A stretch of 64,000 bases of DNA from Candidatus Nitrosymbiomonas proteolyticus (GCA_017347465.1 AP021858.1:1816472-1880471), one strand, 5' to 3'. Shown: positions 39,048-47,203, numbered from the stretch's first letter. Numbers and translations: made by a program. Notes: generated by a model not told the origin, from the sequence alone.

Positions 39048-39442
39048 TCAAGTCCCTCACACTCGTCCTATTGGCGGTTGTCTTCGGCTCCGCCACGGTC
39101 GCCACTCGGAAACCTGACCTTGAACCAGGCACGATCGATGCCAGAGTCGCCATCGGCTCGGGCTCGACATGCCGAATCGGTTGTAACGACTGGCCAACGA
39201 GTCAGTGCGTCAACCACTGGCATATGATTAACGGAGTTCCTCACTTCGACTATTCTGAGTTGACAACTCGAAACCCTCACTTGGAGTGCGGATGGGCCTG
39301 GGGACAAGACACGTGCGTGCCCTTGCCAGATACCTTGTGCATAATGATACAACGCTTCATGGAGTATGATTGCGCTGGCGAGTATTACGATCAGGACATA
39401 ACCACCACAAGTACTTGTGAACTCCCCGGCAGCGGAGGATAG
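39044..39442 (+). CDS. Secreted cysteine-rich small protein
   Basis: 132 residues with GGAGAA before the ATG, which overlaps the upstream stop. The signal peptide is MIKSLTLVLLAVVFGSATVA. The mature part has eight cysteines (TCRIGC, SQC, LEC, DTC, TLC, DC, TC) and is rich in Trp, His and Asp, consistent with a disulfide-stabilised secreted protein. I recognise no family. The context with a MauE-like protein and a C39-like protease suggests a processed, oxidised exported peptide, which remains inference. GC is locally lower than in the neighbours. Confidence 0.75.
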   Translation: MIKSLTLVLLAVVFGSATVATRKPDLEPGTIDARVAIGSGSTCRIGCNDWPTSQCVNHWHMINGVPHFDYSELTTRNPHLECGWAWGQDTCVPLPDTLCIMIQRFMEYDCAGEYYDQDITTTSTCELPGSGG

Positions 39443-39446
39443 CAGA

Positions 39447-40403
39447 ATGCGGCTCGCTGCAGTATTGCTCGGTTGGATCGTTTTCGTCTGCATTGCCAGC
39501 GCAGACCTTCGCCAGGAAATCGCATCGAACCTCAGGCTGGGTAGAACGCAAGTCGAAGGTTGGGAGCTCAAGTGCCTGATTGGGAAACCAGAGGAGCCCA
39601 ATTATGGCTACTGGACTGCCGGTTTCCACGAAGGGGCGAACTTCCTGAAGATCACACGGAACCACACGAACAAGGCCGGGGTCACAAATCCCCTTACGAT
39701 GGGCTACTTGAGGTGGAACGACATTCTCTATCAGTTTAACTATGGTGGAGACGAAACGAAACGAACTGTTGGAGGTGGCTCCATTTCCTCGAATGGATAC
39801 ATTGAGCAATCCGTGCTCATGGCCTATGAGCAGTGTGGACTGCGGTACGAGGACCTCGTTCAGTCCGCGGACTCCATTACTGGAGCGGGCAAGCAAAGGA
39901 CAGTCACCGGACAACACGAGGGTCACCCCTACACGATCGTCGTCGAAAGGTTCCCGTTCGGATGGCGGGTTGTCGAGTTCAATATCGAATACCTCTCGGG
40001 GTCGTTCGCTTCCCGCACACGGGGTCGACTCGAAGGCTGGACCGATAAAGCCGGAGTAACGCTCCCCCAAAGGGGCGCTCGCCACCTCGAAGCTGTGAAT
40101 CCAGAATTCGCTGGGCGGGGGAAGAGGCACCCTCGAGTGTTCGAGTGTGACTTCTCAACCCTGAAGCCTTCGACGAAGCTAACCCCGTTGGAAGTCTTCC
40201 GACCTGGCGCATTCGTGGTGGCTGGACCCTATAAGCTCCTGCAAATGACCGAGTCGGGGGAATTGGTGGATGGTTCCGGTCTCCTCAAAAAGCCGTTCCT
40301 CCCGTGGAACATCGCCTACGTGCTCTCCGTTGCGGGACTGGTGTTCTTTTCCTCGCTCTGGTTCTGGCAGTACAAGAGGAGGACCGCCGGATCGCGAAGG
40401 TAG
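39447..40403 (+). CDS. Exported protein with C-terminal membrane anchor, unknown function
   Basis: 318 residues; GGAGG precedes the ATG. The N-terminal signal sequence MRLAAVLLGWIVFVCIASA is followed by a roughly 240-residue extracytoplasmic region with few cysteines (GYWTAGFHEGANFLKITRNH, YTIVVERFPFGWRVVEF) and a C-terminal transmembrane helix ([19 protein letters not shown]) with a basic cytoplasmic tail. No family is recognised. Its place between the Cys-rich peptide and the C39-like gene suggests a part in maturing or anchoring that peptide. Confidence 0.75.
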   Translation: MRLAAVLLGWIVFVCIASADLRQEIASNLRLGRTQVEGWELKCLIGKPEEPNYGYWTAGFHEGANFLKITRNHTNKAGVTNPLTMGYLRWNDILYQFNYGGDETKRTVGGGSISSNGYIEQSVLMAYEQCGLRYEDLVQSADSITGAGKQRTVTGQHEGHPYTIVVERFPFGWRVVEFNIEYLSGSFASRTRGRLEGWTDKAGVTLPQRGARHLEAVNPEFAGRGKRHPRVFECDFSTLKPSTKLTPLEVFRPGAFVVAGPYKLLQMTESGELVDGSGLLKKPFLPWNIAYVLSVAGLVFFSSLWFWQYKRRTAGSRR

Positions 40404-40834
40404 CGCGATGGGGCCTGTGCGCGTTCGCCTTGCTGGCGGTCGCTCTCGTTTGGATGCGAGTACTTCAAGCTCAGCCAAGTTCCGGCTTTTGCGGCCACAG
40501 GGCCTTGGAGCGGTGGATGGAGGAGATAAAGTCCCCGGTCAAGACGAGGAACGAAGCCCTTGCGAAGCTCGCCTCCAGACCGCTGGTGAGTGTGGACGCG
40601 CTCTCGCGCTCCCTTTCCGAGGTCGGCGTGGCGCACCGCGTCGTATCGCCCGAGTTGCTGAACTCGGAAACGGTCCCGGCGATTCTGTGGCTGGACCGGG
40701 GCCATTTCGTCGTCGTCTTATCGCGCAGTGCACGGGGCTGGATCGTGTTCGACCCGGATGACTCCGAGCACAGCCGCTCATGGAGTGAAGATCGTCTCAC
40801 CGCAGAGCGTGGAAAGCTTGCCATCGTACGATGA
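40304..40834 (+). CDS. C39-like cysteine protease domain protein (start uncertain)
   Basis: A transmembrane anchor ([19 protein letters not shown]) leads into a C39-like papain fold: [10 protein letters not shown] carries the candidate nucleophile cysteine, GHFVVVLS the histidine and VFDPDD the aspartate. C39 enzymes cleave leader peptides of exported peptides; stand-alone ones occur in Planctomycetes and related clusters. The frame opens at a GTG deep inside the upstream gene. The only in-frame site with a strong ribosome binding site is ATC at 40391, 8 nt after AGGAGG, so a rare ATC start is possible; an ATG at 40454 would remove the anchor. Domain call moderate, start call poor. Confidence 0.7.
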   Translation: MEHRLRALRCGTGVLFLALVLAVQEEDRRIAKVARWGLCAFALLAVALVWMRVLQAQPSSGFCGHRALERWMEEIKSPVKTRNEALAKLASRPLVSVDALSRSLSEVGVAHRVVSPELLNSETVPAILWLDRGHFVVVLSRSARGWIVFDPDDSEHSRSWSEDRLTAERGKLAIVR

Positions 40835-40901
40835 ACGAGGCGAATTCAACGGAGAAACGAGCTCGAAAGCCCGAAATTCGCGAGCATCGCCATCGCACAG
40901 G

Positions 40902-40970
40902 TATAATCGTCCGTCGCATTCCCCACCGTGTGGTTGGGGTGAGACCGAAGTTGGGGCGACGGGTCGCCCC
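40902..40970 (+). promoter_or_regulatory. tuf promoter and structured leader
   Basis: A perfect TATAAT (40902-40907) with TTCGCG 19 nt upstream provides tuf with its own promoter. The leader then holds two hairpins: CCCCA...TGGGG (40921-40939) and GGGGCGA-CGGG-TCGCCCC (40953-40970, 7 bp). Neither has a U-tract. Confidence 0.55.
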
Positions 40971-41003
40971 CCCGACCACGAGCAAGTCAAATCAAGAGTA
41001 CCC

Positions 41004-42215
41004 ATGGCAAGAGCTAAGTTTGAGAGAACCAAACCGCACGTAAACATTGGAACAATCGGTCACGTCGACCACGGGAAAACGTCGTTGTCGGCGGCGATCA
41101 CGTTCGTGCTGCAAGAAAAGGGCCTGGCGAAGGCCCAGAAGTACGATGAGATCGACGCCGCGCCGGAAGAGAAGGCTCGAGGCATCACGATCAACATCGC
41201 GCACCTCGAGTACGAAACCGACAAGCGGCACTACGCGCACGTCGACTGTCCGGGTCACGCCGACTACATCAAGAACATGATTACGGGCGCGGCCCAGATG
41301 GACGGCGCGATTCTGGTCGTGTCGGCCGCAGATGGACCCATGCCCCAGACAAGAGAGCACATTCTGCTCGCCCGTCAGGTCGGCGTCCCTTACATCATCG
41401 TTTATATCAACAAGACCGACCAGGTCGACGACCCTGAGCTCATCGATCTCGTCGAGCTTGAGGTTCGCGAACTTCTCAGCAAGTACGGATTCCCCGGCGA
41501 TGCGACTCCCATTCTCAAGGGTTCCGCGCTGAAGGTTCTCGATCAAGTCGAAGCGGGCAAGGTCGACTTCGACGATGCGAACACGAAGTCGATTCTTGAG
41601 TTGATGGACGCGGTGGATGCCTACATTCCTGAGCCCCAACGCGACACGGACAAGCCGTTCCTGATGGCGGTCGAAGACGTGTTCACGATTACGGGCCGCG
41701 GTACGGTTGCGACCGGCCGTGTCGAGCGGGGCCAGCTTCGCTCGATGGAGGAAGTCGAACTCGTGGGACTTCACCCCGAAATCAAGAAGACCGTCGTCAC
41801 AGGCGTCGAGATGTTCCGAAAGACGTTGGACTACTGTCAGGCGGGTGACAACGTCGGGCTGCTGCTTCGCGGCGTCGATCGCGAAACCGTTGAGCGCGGA
41901 ATGGTCCTCTGCAAGCCGGGTTCGATCAAGCCGCACACCAAGTTCGACTCCGAGGTATACGTGCTCTCGAAGGAAGAAGGCGGCCGGCATACGCCGTTCG
42001 TCTCCGGCTACCGTCCCCAGTTCTATTTCCGAACGACGGACGTTACCGGCACTCTCAACCTTCCAACGGGAGTTGAGATGTGTATGCCGGGAGACAATGT
42101 GACGATGACCATCGAGCTGATTCAGCCGATCGCGATGGAGGTGGGCTCCAAATTCGCCATCCGCGAGGGTGGCCGAACCGTCGGAGCCGGTTCGATCACC
42201 AAGATCTACGAGTAG
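41004..42215 (+). CDS. tuf: Elongation factor Tu
   Basis: 403 residues from [26 protein letters not shown]; the frame is open upstream but the family start is clear. GTPase motifs [16 protein letters not shown] and NKTD are intact. It delivers aminoacyl-tRNA to the ribosome. It lies 3.2 kb after fusA rather than next to it, and is followed by a terminator hairpin and rpsJ. Confidence 0.97.
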   Translation: MARAKFERTKPHVNIGTIGHVDHGKTSLSAAITFVLQEKGLAKAQKYDEIDAAPEEKARGITINIAHLEYETDKRHYAHVDCPGHADYIKNMITGAAQMDGAILVVSAADGPMPQTREHILLARQVGVPYIIVYINKTDQVDDPELIDLVELEVRELLSKYGFPGDATPILKGSALKVLDQVEAGKVDFDDANTKSILELMDAVDAYIPEPQRDTDKPFLMAVEDVFTITGRGTVATGRVERGQLRSMEEVELVGLHPEIKKTVVTGVEMFRKTLDYCQAGDNVGLLLRGVDRETVERGMVLCKPGSIKPHTKFDSEVYVLSKEEGGRHTPFVSGYRPQFYFRTTDVTGTLNLPTGVEMCMPGDNVTMTIELIQPIAMEVGSKFAIREGGRTVGAGSITKIYE

Positions 42216-42227
42216 AAAACTAGGAGG

Positions 42228-42262
42228 CGGCCCTCGACAATCGACGAGGGCCGTTTCTCTTC
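42228..42262 (+). terminator. Terminator/attenuator between tuf and rpsJ
   Basis: CGGCCCTCG (42228-42236) and CGAGGGCCG (42245-42253) form a perfect 9-bp stem with an 8-nt loop, followed by TTTCTCTTC. It ends only 10 nt before the rpsJ start and so partly controls rpsJ expression. Confidence 0.75.
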
Positions 42263-42271
42263 AAGGACACT

Positions 42272-42577
42272 ATGACCAACAAAGTTCGAATCCGACTCCG
42301 AGCGTTTGACCATCGCGTTCTCGACCTATCGGCCGAGAAGATCACGGAAACGGCCAAGCGTACGGGAGCTCGCGTGAAGGGGCCCATCCCCTTACCGACC
42401 AACATCCAGAGGTTCTGCGTGATCCGTGGGCCGCACATCGACAAGGAGTCGATGGAGCACTTCGAGTTGCGGACTCACAATCGTCTCATCGACATCGTCG
42501 AGCCCTCGAACAAGACGATCGACGCCCTGATGAGGCTGGACCTTCCGAGCGGAGTCGATATCGAAATCAAGAGCTGA
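42272..42577 (+). CDS. rpsJ: 30S ribosomal protein S10
   Basis: 101 residues, standard length; contains [15 protein letters not shown] and the loop [33 protein letters not shown]. It also acts as NusE in antitermination. AAGGAC precedes the ATG. It is not followed by rplC and the rest of the S10 operon, so that operon is broken here. Confidence 0.97.
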   Translation: MTNKVRIRLRAFDHRVLDLSAEKITETAKRTGARVKGPIPLPTNIQRFCVIRGPHIDKESMEHFELRTHNRLIDIVEPSNKTIDALMRLDLPSGVDIEIKS

Positions 42578-42604
42578 ATCCTCTCCTCCTTGTAGACTCT
42601 TGCG

Positions 42605-42635
42605 ACGCCCTGCGGAAAACGTTTTCGCGGGGCGT
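42605..42635 (+). terminator. Hairpin after rpsJ
   Basis: ACGCCC-TGCG-GAAAA pairs with TTTTC-GCGG-GGCGT, a long stem with one small bulge around the loop CG. It lacks a T-run but sits between convergent genes and could end both transcripts. Confidence 0.55.
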
Positions 42636-42652
42636 AACTCTGTCTGAACGGG

Positions 42653-43903
42653 CTATTCCGCGCCGGCGAACTCCGAAAGCGAGGCCAGGTCGAATCCTGG
42701 GCGGGACAGCAGGTCCTCCACGCGTCGCAAGTCGGCACGAGAGAGGATCAGGGACTTCATGACTTCAAGCAGCGGCTCTTGCGCCTTCCAGTCTTGGCGT
42801 AAGTCGATCAGGCCGGCGGCCCTACCGTCCTCGAACGCATACACCTCGGTCACGATGCTCGGGTCGTCGTTCTTTAGGGCCCACGTCCTCGCCGCCCTCT
42901 CCGGATAGCCGATGAGGTTCATCGACAGGTCGCCCACATCGGAAAAGAACACCGGAGGTTCGCGAAACTCGGCGACTTCACCCGCCATCCCGCGCCCTGC
43001 GTGCTCTGCCGTCGCCTTCGCGTGCAGGTGGTGTTCCGCCCGATAAAGGTCGCCTAGGTTCGAGTCGGGGAACTCCACAGCGTCTCCTGCGACGAACACG
43101 TCGAGGTCTTCCGTGTGGAGCTGTGCGCCGGCCAACACTCCCTTGCGGACCGAAAGCCCGCTGGCCTTCGCCAACTCGGTACGCGGGAATGCCCCGATTC
43201 CGGCGACGATGAAATCGCCTTCGAACCGTTGTCCGTCTTCCGTGAACACGGTCCGGCCGTTCTCGATCTGGGTCACGTTGGCTCCGGCAACCAGCCTGAC
43301 GCCTTTCGCTTGAAGTTCGCCGGTGATGCTCTTCGAAACCGTTTCGGAAGGAAAGAGCGGCCATGCTCTCTGGCCGGCTTCAATCAACGTCACGCTGCAG
43401 CCGCGCCCAACCAAGGCGCAAGCGAGCTCCGCGCCAAGGTAGCCCGCGCCGATCAGAATCGCCGAAGCCCCCGAGCTCGCATGTCGCCGGATTCTCGCGC
43501 TATCCTCAGCCGTTCGGAGCACCCATGCTCCGTCCCCGCCGGGAATCGAAAGGCGGCGCGGCTCGCTCCCGAGGGCATAAAGGAGCTTGCCGTACTGAAA
43601 GGATTCACCGCTTTCCGTGCCGACCGTCTTTGCGGATCGATCGATCGAGACGGCCCGCTTCCCCAGCAGAAGCTCGATTTGGTTCTGCGGATAGAAGCTC
43701 TCGTCTTTGCTGTGAAAGTCGTCGATGTTCTTCTCGTCGTTCCAAAGGAAGTACTTGGTGAAGGGCGGGCGGTCGTAGGGCGGTTCGGACTCCTCGCCCA
43801 ACAGGGCGATCGTTCCGTTCGGATCGAGACTCCGGATCTGTACGGCTGCATAAGCGCAGGAAGTCCCGCCGCCCAGGAGCAGGAAGTCAAACACCTTCGG
43901 CAT
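42653..43903 (-). CDS. FAD/NAD(P)-dependent oxidoreductase (ferredoxin reductase/AIF-like)
   Basis: 416 residues from the ATG at 43901-43903, preceded by GAGGG. The FAD-binding Rossmann motif is LLLGGGTSCAYAA (residues about 8-20), the NAD-binding one is ILIGAGYLGAELACAL, and the third FAD contact is VFVAGDAVEF. This is the layout of rubredoxin/ferredoxin reductases and apoptosis-inducing-factor-like enzymes. No ferredoxin or oxygenase gene is near, so the electron partner is unknown. The reading frame stays open for 156 codons upstream, but that part has no coding character. Confidence 0.85.
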   Translation of the reverse strand: MPKVFDFLLLGGGTSCAYAAVQIRSLDPNGTIALLGEESEPPYDRPPFTKYFLWNDEKNIDDFHSKDESFYPQNQIELLLGKRAVSIDRSAKTVGTESGESFQYGKLLYALGSEPRRLSIPGGDGAWVLRTAEDSARIRRHASSGASAILIGAGYLGAELACALVGRGCSVTLIEAGQRAWPLFPSETVSKSITGELQAKGVRLVAGANVTQIENGRTVFTEDGQRFEGDFIVAGIGAFPRTELAKASGLSVRKGVLAGAQLHTEDLDVFVAGDAVEFPDSNLGDLYRAEHHLHAKATAEHAGRGMAGEVAEFREPPVFFSDVGDLSMNLIGYPERAARTWALKNDDPSIVTEVYAFEDGRAAGLIDLRQDWKAQEPLLEVMKSLILSRADLRRVEDLLSRPGFDLASLSEFAGAE

Positions 43904-44196
43904 GCCCTCATTGTGGCGCATTCTGTACGGCGAGGTAAGGAATGGCCTCTTGGTGAGTCCGCTGACGAGTTCCCAGGTCCGGGCCAGCCTCCGGGTCCGT
44001 ACTCCCGGCAATCCGCCGGCCCTGCCCGCACTTAGCCATGCCAATTGCCCCCAAGGTCTTTGGGGTCGCGCCCCTACGACCCTCTTGCGCCGGGTAACAG
44101 ACACACTCCGAAGGCCGGACGACGAGGGCCCCGATTCCGTTGAAAGAAGGACATTTACTGGAACCAATCGATGCCGGTGAGGTGCTTGTCGACCCG
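43904..44196. other. Intergenic region with two overlapping hairpins
   Basis: No gene is supported in these 293 bases. CCCCAA-GGTCT-TTGGGG (44049-44065) and GGGTCG-N8-CGACCC (44063-44082) share bases and exclude each other. They lie after the stop of the membrane protein gene on the minus strand and may form its terminator region. Confidence 0.5.
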
Positions 44197-44508
44197 TCAG
44201 CTCGTAACAGTCAGCGTAAAGAGGATGAGCCCATAGATAAGAACGGGGACTCCAAGCCAAAGAAGAAGGAGACCCATCATGAACCTGAACTCCTTCATTG
44301 TCTTGCACATAAAGGTCATGACGATATTGAGTAGGCCGCATAGAACCCATACCACCACGGCCACGACCCAACCGACACCCACTGCCCCGAGAGAAGCGAT
44401 TTCCACGGTGCCAATGTGCGAAAACACGTCTAGGCAGAAGGCGCCGAAAGCGACCGCAAAGGCGATCCCGGTCGCAGCTCGGGCAAATCTCATTCGGGGG
44501 TTGTCCAA
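44197..44508 (-). CDS. Small three-TM membrane protein
   Basis: 103 residues from a TTG with AGGAGG 4-5 nt upstream. Three hydrophobic helices: ATGIAFAVAFGAFCLDVF, LGAVGVGWVVAVVVWVLCGL, and FMMGLLLLWLGVPVLIYGLIL. No family is recognised. It is a single gene with intergenic DNA on both sides. Confidence 0.65.
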   Translation of the reverse strand: MDNPRMRFARAATGIAFAVAFGAFCLDVFSHIGTVEIASLGAVGVGWVVAVVVWVLCGLLNIVMTFMCKTMKEFRFMMGLLLLWLGVPVLIYGLILFTLTVTS

Positions 44509-44931
44509 GTTTCCTCCTCTCGGGCGGATTGCAGGCGCGATGGCGAAGGCAGATCTATTTTGCCTTAGCTTGAGCCTCCTCGTTCACCCTGGTGCCGAGT
44601 TCTTTGCAGGTGAATGTGTGGTTGCTTCGATCCTCCTACGCCGTCTGCGTCAGTCGGGATTCGCCGTCGTTGGAGTTCCGTCTAGGATTAGGCCAAAGCA
44701 AGGTGAAAAGTGTCGCTCCGGAGAGACCTCTGGCGGATTCAAGAGGAGTTCATGCTCCAGTCATTTTGCTCGGAAACCGGCGGGACGCCCAGGCGAACGC
44801 TCCTCGGTGAATGGTGATATCATGACCGTAGGCGAAAGGGCCTTCATTCGCCGCATCGTCGGATTCGGTTGCTAAGTGGCTTTCGCCCCATTTTGGGGGA
44901 GTGCTGAGAGAAGGCCCACGGTTCAACGGCA
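44509..44931. other. Intergenic region, no confident gene
   Basis: 423 bases. A minus-strand frame ends with a coding-looking tail (TFTCKELGTRVNEEAQAKAK) but has an in-frame stop about 24 codons before and no start. Hairpins GGCGAA/TTCGCC (about 44833-44855) and CCCCATTTTGGGG (44887-44899) lie before the next gene. No promoter can be named with confidence. Confidence 0.45.
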
Positions 44932-46863
44932 ATGACAGTGGTTTCGATTCTCGCGCAGTTGATCGCCTTGTCGGTCCCAGTTGGGGCTGGAGACAGGTTC
45001 TGCACCTCACTCGGGACGCTTATCGCCCAGTGGAAGGAGGAACGCATCGTTGCTAAGGAAGTGAGCTTTCCCCAAGCGACGAGGGGCCTCTCGGTCTTCG
45101 GAATCTTGACGAGGCTCGGCGAAGAACGGCTCGGACTCTTCGAGCGCGCTCTGCACCTCGAAAGGGACCAGGAAACCCCATCATGGTTCCGATCCAGCGA
45201 ATTGCGACGCAAGTTGCAGGCAACCGCGCTCGAGGACTTCCGAAGTGCGAAGCAGCAGTTGGCGTCCCAAGGAACCGGTAGCGTCCCTGAGCGGGGAAGC
45301 GACGGCTTTCGAACGGCAGCGGAAGCGATCGCCGCCGTTCTGCGAAGCGGTCAGAGAGGTCCTTCTTGGTCATCCGGCCAGTTGGCTCCGGTTTGTCTCC
45401 AAGCGCTGCTAGAGGCAGATGAGTCCGAACTTGCGGCGTTGCGGGCGGGCTCCTTTTTGCGATTCGGCCGTACTGAGAAGGGCCTCGAACGGCAATTCAA
45501 GACTGGGGCGCTTCGACAGATCGAAGGCTACTTAGCTTTGATGCAGTCCGCGGATCAAGCTTCGGGGCTCCCACCTGAGGAACGAATCGAACCCGCAGCC
45601 GTTGGTGTCCGAATCAGCAGAGACAACGACAAGTGGACGGTGATTGCTCGCGTCTTCGACCAGATGAACCGAGTGAAGGACACTTTCGGACTCCAGGCGG
45701 AACTTAACGCCGCCCCGCGATATGCCTTGGACGACGAGAAGATGCGCCGGATTCGGTCCGTCCAGGTCCGTTGGCCCGCAAGCGTCCTCGCACTCTCTCG
45801 GGCTGCAGCACCGGGATCGGGTCAACCGGCAGGACAGGTAGGCGCGGAGATTTCCGCTTCGTCAGTTCGTGCGTTCGCCGAATCTCCCTGGAGCTTCCTC
45901 GCCGGTCCGATTCAGGATGCGCTTCACGATGCGGGATTTGAGGAAGCGCTGGTCGTGTGCGACGAACGCTGGATACTGCCTCTCATTCGATCTGCGGGCG
46001 TTGGAAAATGGCAGCTTTTCGAGGTATTGGCCGCCGCTAGCGAAGTAGCGCCGGTTGAGGTCTTAGAAATCGACGGCGTAATCGTCATTAGGCCTCGGAA
46101 CTTGCTTGCCTCAGAGTCGTCGACGTGGAATGCCGACCCTGCCGTGAGGTATGTCGATAGCGTGGGTGCGCGATATCAGGAGTCGATCGACGACTTTGTA
46201 GCTCTCTCCGGTGCGGCTGGGAGCCCTGATCTCTATGTGTTGTGTCAGGCGACTCGTCGGCTTAGCCAGCGGAGTGGAGTCGAGCTACTTTCCGACACTC
46301 CTCCTTTACGACTCTGTCAAATGCTGCTTCAGCGAGATTACTGGACGCGGGTTCGGGCGGGGGAAGCGGTCTCGATCCTAGATACCGCCGAAGACCTAGC
46401 AAGCGCTCGCGACATCATCGAAGAGTGGCTGCCCTTTATAGATGCCGTTGAGCAGGGTCTAAATCCAAGACCGGCGCTGATGGCCGCCGAAGAGTTCTTG
46501 TCGCAAGCTACCTTCTCCTTGGACAGCGATCAAAGGGAGCAATTCAGTCCAGTGGACGACTCAGGGACTGGAGCTCTTCCGGTACGATTCGACCCGCTGG
46601 AGTACGGGAGCTTCCTGCAGCGAATCCTTCCTCCCAACCTTGACGATAGTGCGGTTCTCTCTCAGTATGCCTACCGAGTCAGCGTAAGTCGTCTGCGGCT
46701 GAAGTGTAGCTTTCGCAATGGCCAGGCAGTCTTCGTTCCATTCGGAACTCGCCCCACAAGAGCCCCCTCACCCCAAGCGCTCAGCAGCCTCAGCAAGGAG
46801 CAGATCGATGCCATCCTGCGGGGCTATCGGGGCACTATTCCATTGGGCGGCATTGACCGCTAA
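44932..46863 (+). CDS. Exported protein of unknown function, family member 3 (paralogue of the rpoB-rpoC insert genes)
   Basis: 643 residues with a hydrophobic N-terminus (MTVVSILAQLIALSVPVGAG). Residues about 318-392 (SPWSFLAGPIQDALHDAGF...LEIDGVIVIRPRNLL) match the second module of the proteins at 12771 and 15234 in order: a helical stretch, a hydrophobic strand before a short D/E-rich turn, then a strand ending in D-G-x-I-x-x-R-P. The helical region beyond also resembles the other two. No catalytic motif is recognised. The first STN-like module of the other two is not evident here. Paralogy is judged by eye. Confidence 0.75.
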   Translation: MTVVSILAQLIALSVPVGAGDRFCTSLGTLIAQWKEERIVAKEVSFPQATRGLSVFGILTRLGEERLGLFERALHLERDQETPSWFRSSELRRKLQATALEDFRSAKQQLASQGTGSVPERGSDGFRTAAEAIAAVLRSGQRGPSWSSGQLAPVCLQALLEADESELAALRAGSFLRFGRTEKGLERQFKTGALRQIEGYLALMQSADQASGLPPEERIEPAAVGVRISRDNDKWTVIARVFDQMNRVKDTFGLQAELNAAPRYALDDEKMRRIRSVQVRWPASVLALSRAAAPGSGQPAGQVGAEISASSVRAFAESPWSFLAGPIQDALHDAGFEEALVVCDERWILPLIRSAGVGKWQLFEVLAAASEVAPVEVLEIDGVIVIRPRNLLASESSTWNADPAVRYVDSVGARYQESIDDFVALSGAAGSPDLYVLCQATRRLSQRSGVELLSDTPPLRLCQMLLQRDYWTRVRAGEAVSILDTAEDLASARDIIEEWLPFIDAVEQGLNPRPALMAAEEFLSQATFSLDSDQREQFSPVDDSGTGALPVRFDPLEYGSFLQRILPPNLDDSAVLSQYAYRVSVSRLRLKCSFRNGQAVFVPFGTRPTRAPSPQALSSLSKEQIDAILRGYRGTIPLGGIDR

Positions 46864-46880
46864 GTGCAGAGCACGATCGC

Positions 46881-47058
46881 GGGTCAGGGCCTTGGATTGG
46901 GAAGGCGCCACGTCGCGGCCCCGCCGTAACTGTTACGAGAGGACCCTACAGGACGCCGGGAGTACTCCCTGCGCAGGCATTATTGAGGCCCGCCAAGTTC
47001 CGGCTGGGGTTTGCCCCCCGGTAGGCAGGGAGTGGCCGGTCGGTGAAAGGCCCCACCC
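46881..47058 (+). ncRNA. Candidate structured RNA, class unknown
   Basis: The 340-base gap between two plus-strand genes has strong pairing potential. GGGT-C-AGGGCCTT (46881-46893) pairs with AAGGCCC-C-ACCC (47047-47058). ACTCCCTGC (46964-46972) pairs with GCAGGGAGT (47025-47033). CCGG-CT-GGGG-TTTG-CCCC-CCGG forms an inner hairpin (about 47000-47021). Part of the second helix can also fold as GGGAGTACTCCC. ACGAGAGGACC (46935-46945) matches the sarcin-ricin loop sequence of 23S rRNA. It does not match RNase P, SRP, tmRNA or 6S RNA as far as I can recall. The rest of the gap (47059-47168) shows nothing clear. Confidence 0.4.
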
Positions 47059-47168
47059 TTGATTGCAGCGCCCCCTGGGCGAAGTCCGCCAATGCCAGCT
47101 GCGTGTCGTTGAACCCGGCCGAGCCCGAGATCTAGGCAGGACCCCCCAAACTTTCAAGAAAAGTGTTC

Positions 47169-47197
47169 TTGCAAGTTCTGCGCATCGGCGTTACAAT
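47169..47197 (+). promoter_or_regulatory. Promoter giving a leaderless lipoprotein transcript
   Basis: TTGCAA (47169-47174), a 17-nt spacer and TACAAT (47192-47197). The ATG starts exactly 7 nt after the -10 box and no Shine-Dalgarno sequence is present. Confidence 0.7.
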
Positions 47198-47203
47198 GCT
47201 GGA

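Noticed and set aside
43904-44371. 156-codon N-terminal extension of the FAD oxidoreductase
   Set aside because: The FAD-binding motif starts right after the ATG at 43903, which has a good ribosome binding site. The upstream part has no coding character and contains hairpins.
44592-44875. Short frames in the 44.5-44.9 kb gap
   Set aside because: No binding sites and no domain; the one coding-looking tail on the minus strand has no start.
46900-46945. Cobalamin riboswitch suggested by CCCCGCCGTAACTGT
   Set aside because: The GGTG...AATCC block and the downstream B12 box (AGTCAGGAGACC type) are missing and the order of elements is wrong.
46930-47058. Degenerate 3' end of a 23S rRNA gene
   Set aside because: Only the sarcin-ricin core (11 nt) is identical; the sequence before it does not match and later similarity is vague. 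Kept as a curiosity within the structured RNA finding.
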